A DNA stretch of 18,247 nt from Cymbomonas tetramitiformis (Eukaryota > Chlorophyta > Pyramimonadophyceae > Pyramimonadales > Pyramimonadaceae): contig LGRX02027075.1 in the NCBI GenBank assembly GCA_001247695.2, forward strand, positions 1 to 18,247. Reading direction: 5' to 3'. Position 1 is the first letter of the stretch, and the number at the start of each line of letters is the position of its first letter. The notes under the pieces were generated by a model. The model had not been told where the DNA came from. It ran no database searches and saw only the letters and a program-made list of their open reading frames with translations. Of this stretch, positions 16,801-18,247 are shown in pieces. The position numbers were made by a program, and so were the translations under genes.

Positions 16801-18247
16801 CGGGTTGCAGCCTTTTGTTCTTCAGCTTGAAGGACAGAAGAAACCCCCATCGTTGCGGCCCAGTCTGCTCTGCGCTATTGGTTTCCCAGGTCGAAGGGTC
16901 GGTGGCGTCCGTGCAGGCTGCAGAACCTTTAAGCACTTCTTCCATCTCCTGGGTATGATCCTGGTTAAAACTAAATGGCTCGCTGATTTCACAGCCACTG
17001 TTCTGCAACATCAGGACCAGGTCAGCGTAGGTGTATGGCGCCTCCAACGTCCAATTTTCAATTACCTGCATGTGTTGGTCAGCCACCGCACCCCTCGTCT
17101 CGTGTTCTTCGCTGGCAATGGGGTTGTCTTGAAGTACCATTTGTGCCAGCGCTACGGGATCCCACCCTTGATCGGTCTCCTCGTCCAACCCAGTCAACAT
17201 GATGCCCGGGAGGTCCACGGTGTCTGGTACCTGATTCAACAACGTAGGACCACTGGCTTCGCCAGAGGACACCGCCGTCTCCCCCAAGGCTTCAGACGCT
17301 GTCTTAGCCAAATCCGAGACTTCCTTGTGGTCTAGGCTGTCGCGACGCTGGGTTCCCATTTCAGCGACTGTTCGGGGATCACCAACGCCTGTAGTTTCGC
17401 TTGCATGCGCGCTGCCCTGTCCGCTGTTGTCACTGCCGTCCAGCAGAAGCTCGTACTTCTTCCGCATCAGCTTTATCCGATAAAGGCTCCTACCGTGCGG
17501 ATCCCATGTATCCTCTGGTGCCGATTGGGTAAATGTTGGTTCAGCTGGTGTTTCTGGTTTCCCCGAGAGATACGGTAACCTTTCGTGCACCTTGTCGATC
17601 TCCTCGTTCGACATGAGCGCTACTTCTATGAAGGCGGACTCGGCAGGCAACTGTTGCCCCATATATACAGCAAACTTCGCGTCCTCGTAAGTCATTTCGT
17701 CGAAATAACTGTCAAGTTCCTGCCGTTCAGACTCATTCAACTTTCGACTGTGGGCATCCTGAAGCAGGCACAACATCCGCTGCCCCAGATTGAAAGCCTC
17801 GCGACCTTCAGGCTGCACGATGTAGTGTGGGTCGATATCCACTTCTAGAGGAACCTCCACAAGATGTCTTGGCGACGTAGGATCTAAATATCGGACCATG
17901 ACCTTCTTGTCGTGTATTGTGTAAAAAACAACACACAAAACATAGTTCGGAGGGTCCGTAATCTCGGCGGCGAGATTGAGAGCAACCAGTTCCCCACGGT
18001 CCGTATCGTTCCCCCGAAGCAAGCGAGGTGTCCCTCCATCAGATGGTTCGTTCAGAATGTTGCAGAGGTGCTTGCGGACGAACGCTTCTCCCGGCAAAGA
18101 ACCTGAGGACACGCGATGTTCCATCAAGAACACGGAGGACGCGACAAAGTGAAAATTAGGTTTTCGAACAGTACCTGGGGATGATGGTTGAGACAAGACA
18201 GACTCGTCTGCTCTATCCCTCATATCCTCCAGAAGATCCAAGCAAGT
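13859..18247 (-). CDS. Large unrecognised multi-exon gene with coiled coil, 3' part
   Basis: Exon segments on the minus strand: 18247-16300 (open at the window edge), 16190-15494, 15393-14695 and 14314-13859. Phases agree at the three introns 16299-16191, 15493-15394 (CAG|GTGAGT ... CCGCAG) and 14694-14315 (CAG|GTCAGG ... TTGTAG). The first segment (over 600 codons) has long acidic stretches and no family I recognise. It contains a frame break: its frame stops at 16430-16432, while another frame (KGKSIIPAFKASIKCERYLE) continues in the same style to 16300; one missing base near 16434 would explain it. The second exon ends in a basic, proline-rich tail with an acidic EEHDSSDEDMGD patch. The third is about 200 residues of K/E/A-rich coiled coil, including an 11-residue direct duplication (LLEENTKAQQA). 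The last is Gly/Pro-rich, then helical, ending LYMSVSK. A structural or nuclear scaffold protein is possible; the function is unknown. Confidence 0.7.
14315..14694 (-). mobile_element. Intron carrying a GGCCCG-rich foldback insertion
   Basis: This 380-nt intron of the large gene holds, at about 14440-14672, an insertion-like block. It has CGGCCCGCAG twice (14441 and 14600), GGCCCGGC-rich ends, and a central inverted repeat TGAAAATC-AAAAATT / AATTTTTGAGATTTTCA (14549-14588). GC-rich ends around an AT-rich foldback suggest a small non-autonomous DNA element. No target duplication was identified. Confidence 0.45.
14921..14986 (-). repeat. 33-bp in-frame duplication in the coiled-coil exon
   Basis: GCCTTCGTGTTCTCCTCCAG recurs 33 bp later (14921 and 14954) with two or three differences, duplicating eleven residues (LLEENTKAQQA / LLEENTKALTS). 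The period is 33, not a multiple of seven, so it adds four heptad-register residues. Confidence 0.8.
16176..16305 (-). repeat. 21-bp direct repeat at both ends of a 109-nt intron
   Basis: GTCAGGCAAACGAACCTGTG (plus G) occurs at 16176-16196 and 16285-16305. On the coding strand each reads CCACAG|GTTCGTTTGCC. Using the first as donor and the second as acceptor removes exactly 109 nt and joins VHRFVCLT to WVGQWHATYM in phase 2/1. Confidence 0.75.

Overview
This is eukaryotic nuclear DNA. Coding sequence is split by short introns (about 65-110 nt, a few longer), intergenic DNA is repeat-rich, and there is no bacterial operon structure. Three things point to the green lineage (alga or early land plant), without fixing a species. 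One is a plant cysteine oxidase-like thiol dioxygenase. Another is a chromodomain-bearing Ty3/gypsy integrase tail. The third is an interstitial run of TTTTAGGG, the telomere unit of Chlamydomonas-type and some charophyte algae. The organism call is inference.

Layout. 1-1.9 kb (+): a 27-bp minisatellite, then the 3' exons of a plant cysteine oxidase (PCO/ADO family) gene whose 786-nt intron is mostly a ~49-bp tandem array. 2.9-3.2 kb (+): a decayed DNA cytosine-5 methyltransferase with its catalytic Pro-Cys motif still legible, broken across three frames. 4.2 and 10.6 kb: two diverged copies of one dispersed repeat. 5.1-5.5 and 7.5-8.3 kb: two non-autonomous pogo-like DNA transposons with related CAGTA termini and TA target duplications; the second holds a nested 92-bp-armed foldback and a 33-codon coding remnant. 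5.5-6.9 kb (-): an unrecognised interrupted gene with a zinc-knuckle-like Cys/His cluster. 8.3-10.4 kb: several coding-like pieces on both strands, including a minus-strand pair of exons that join in phase. 10.8-11.9 kb: a tRNA-like A-box fragment, a GC-rich minisatellite, the telomere-like repeat and the integrase/chromodomain tail. 12.1-13.45 kb: a dispersed 25-bp motif and a 162-bp satellite. 13.7-18.2 kb (-): the 3' half of a large unrecognised multi-exon gene encoding a long coiled coil, with a polyadenylation signal downstream.

The genes do not form one pathway. The PCO gene and the large coiled-coil gene look like host genes at the two ends; the ~11 kb between them is mainly transposon debris, satellites and gene fossils. 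The most notable items are the methyltransferase fossil, the related TA-flanked elements, and a 109-nt intron in the large gene whose two splice sites lie in copies of the same 21-bp repeat, as expected if the intron arose by tandem duplication. All splice calls were made by eye from phase and GT/AG context.
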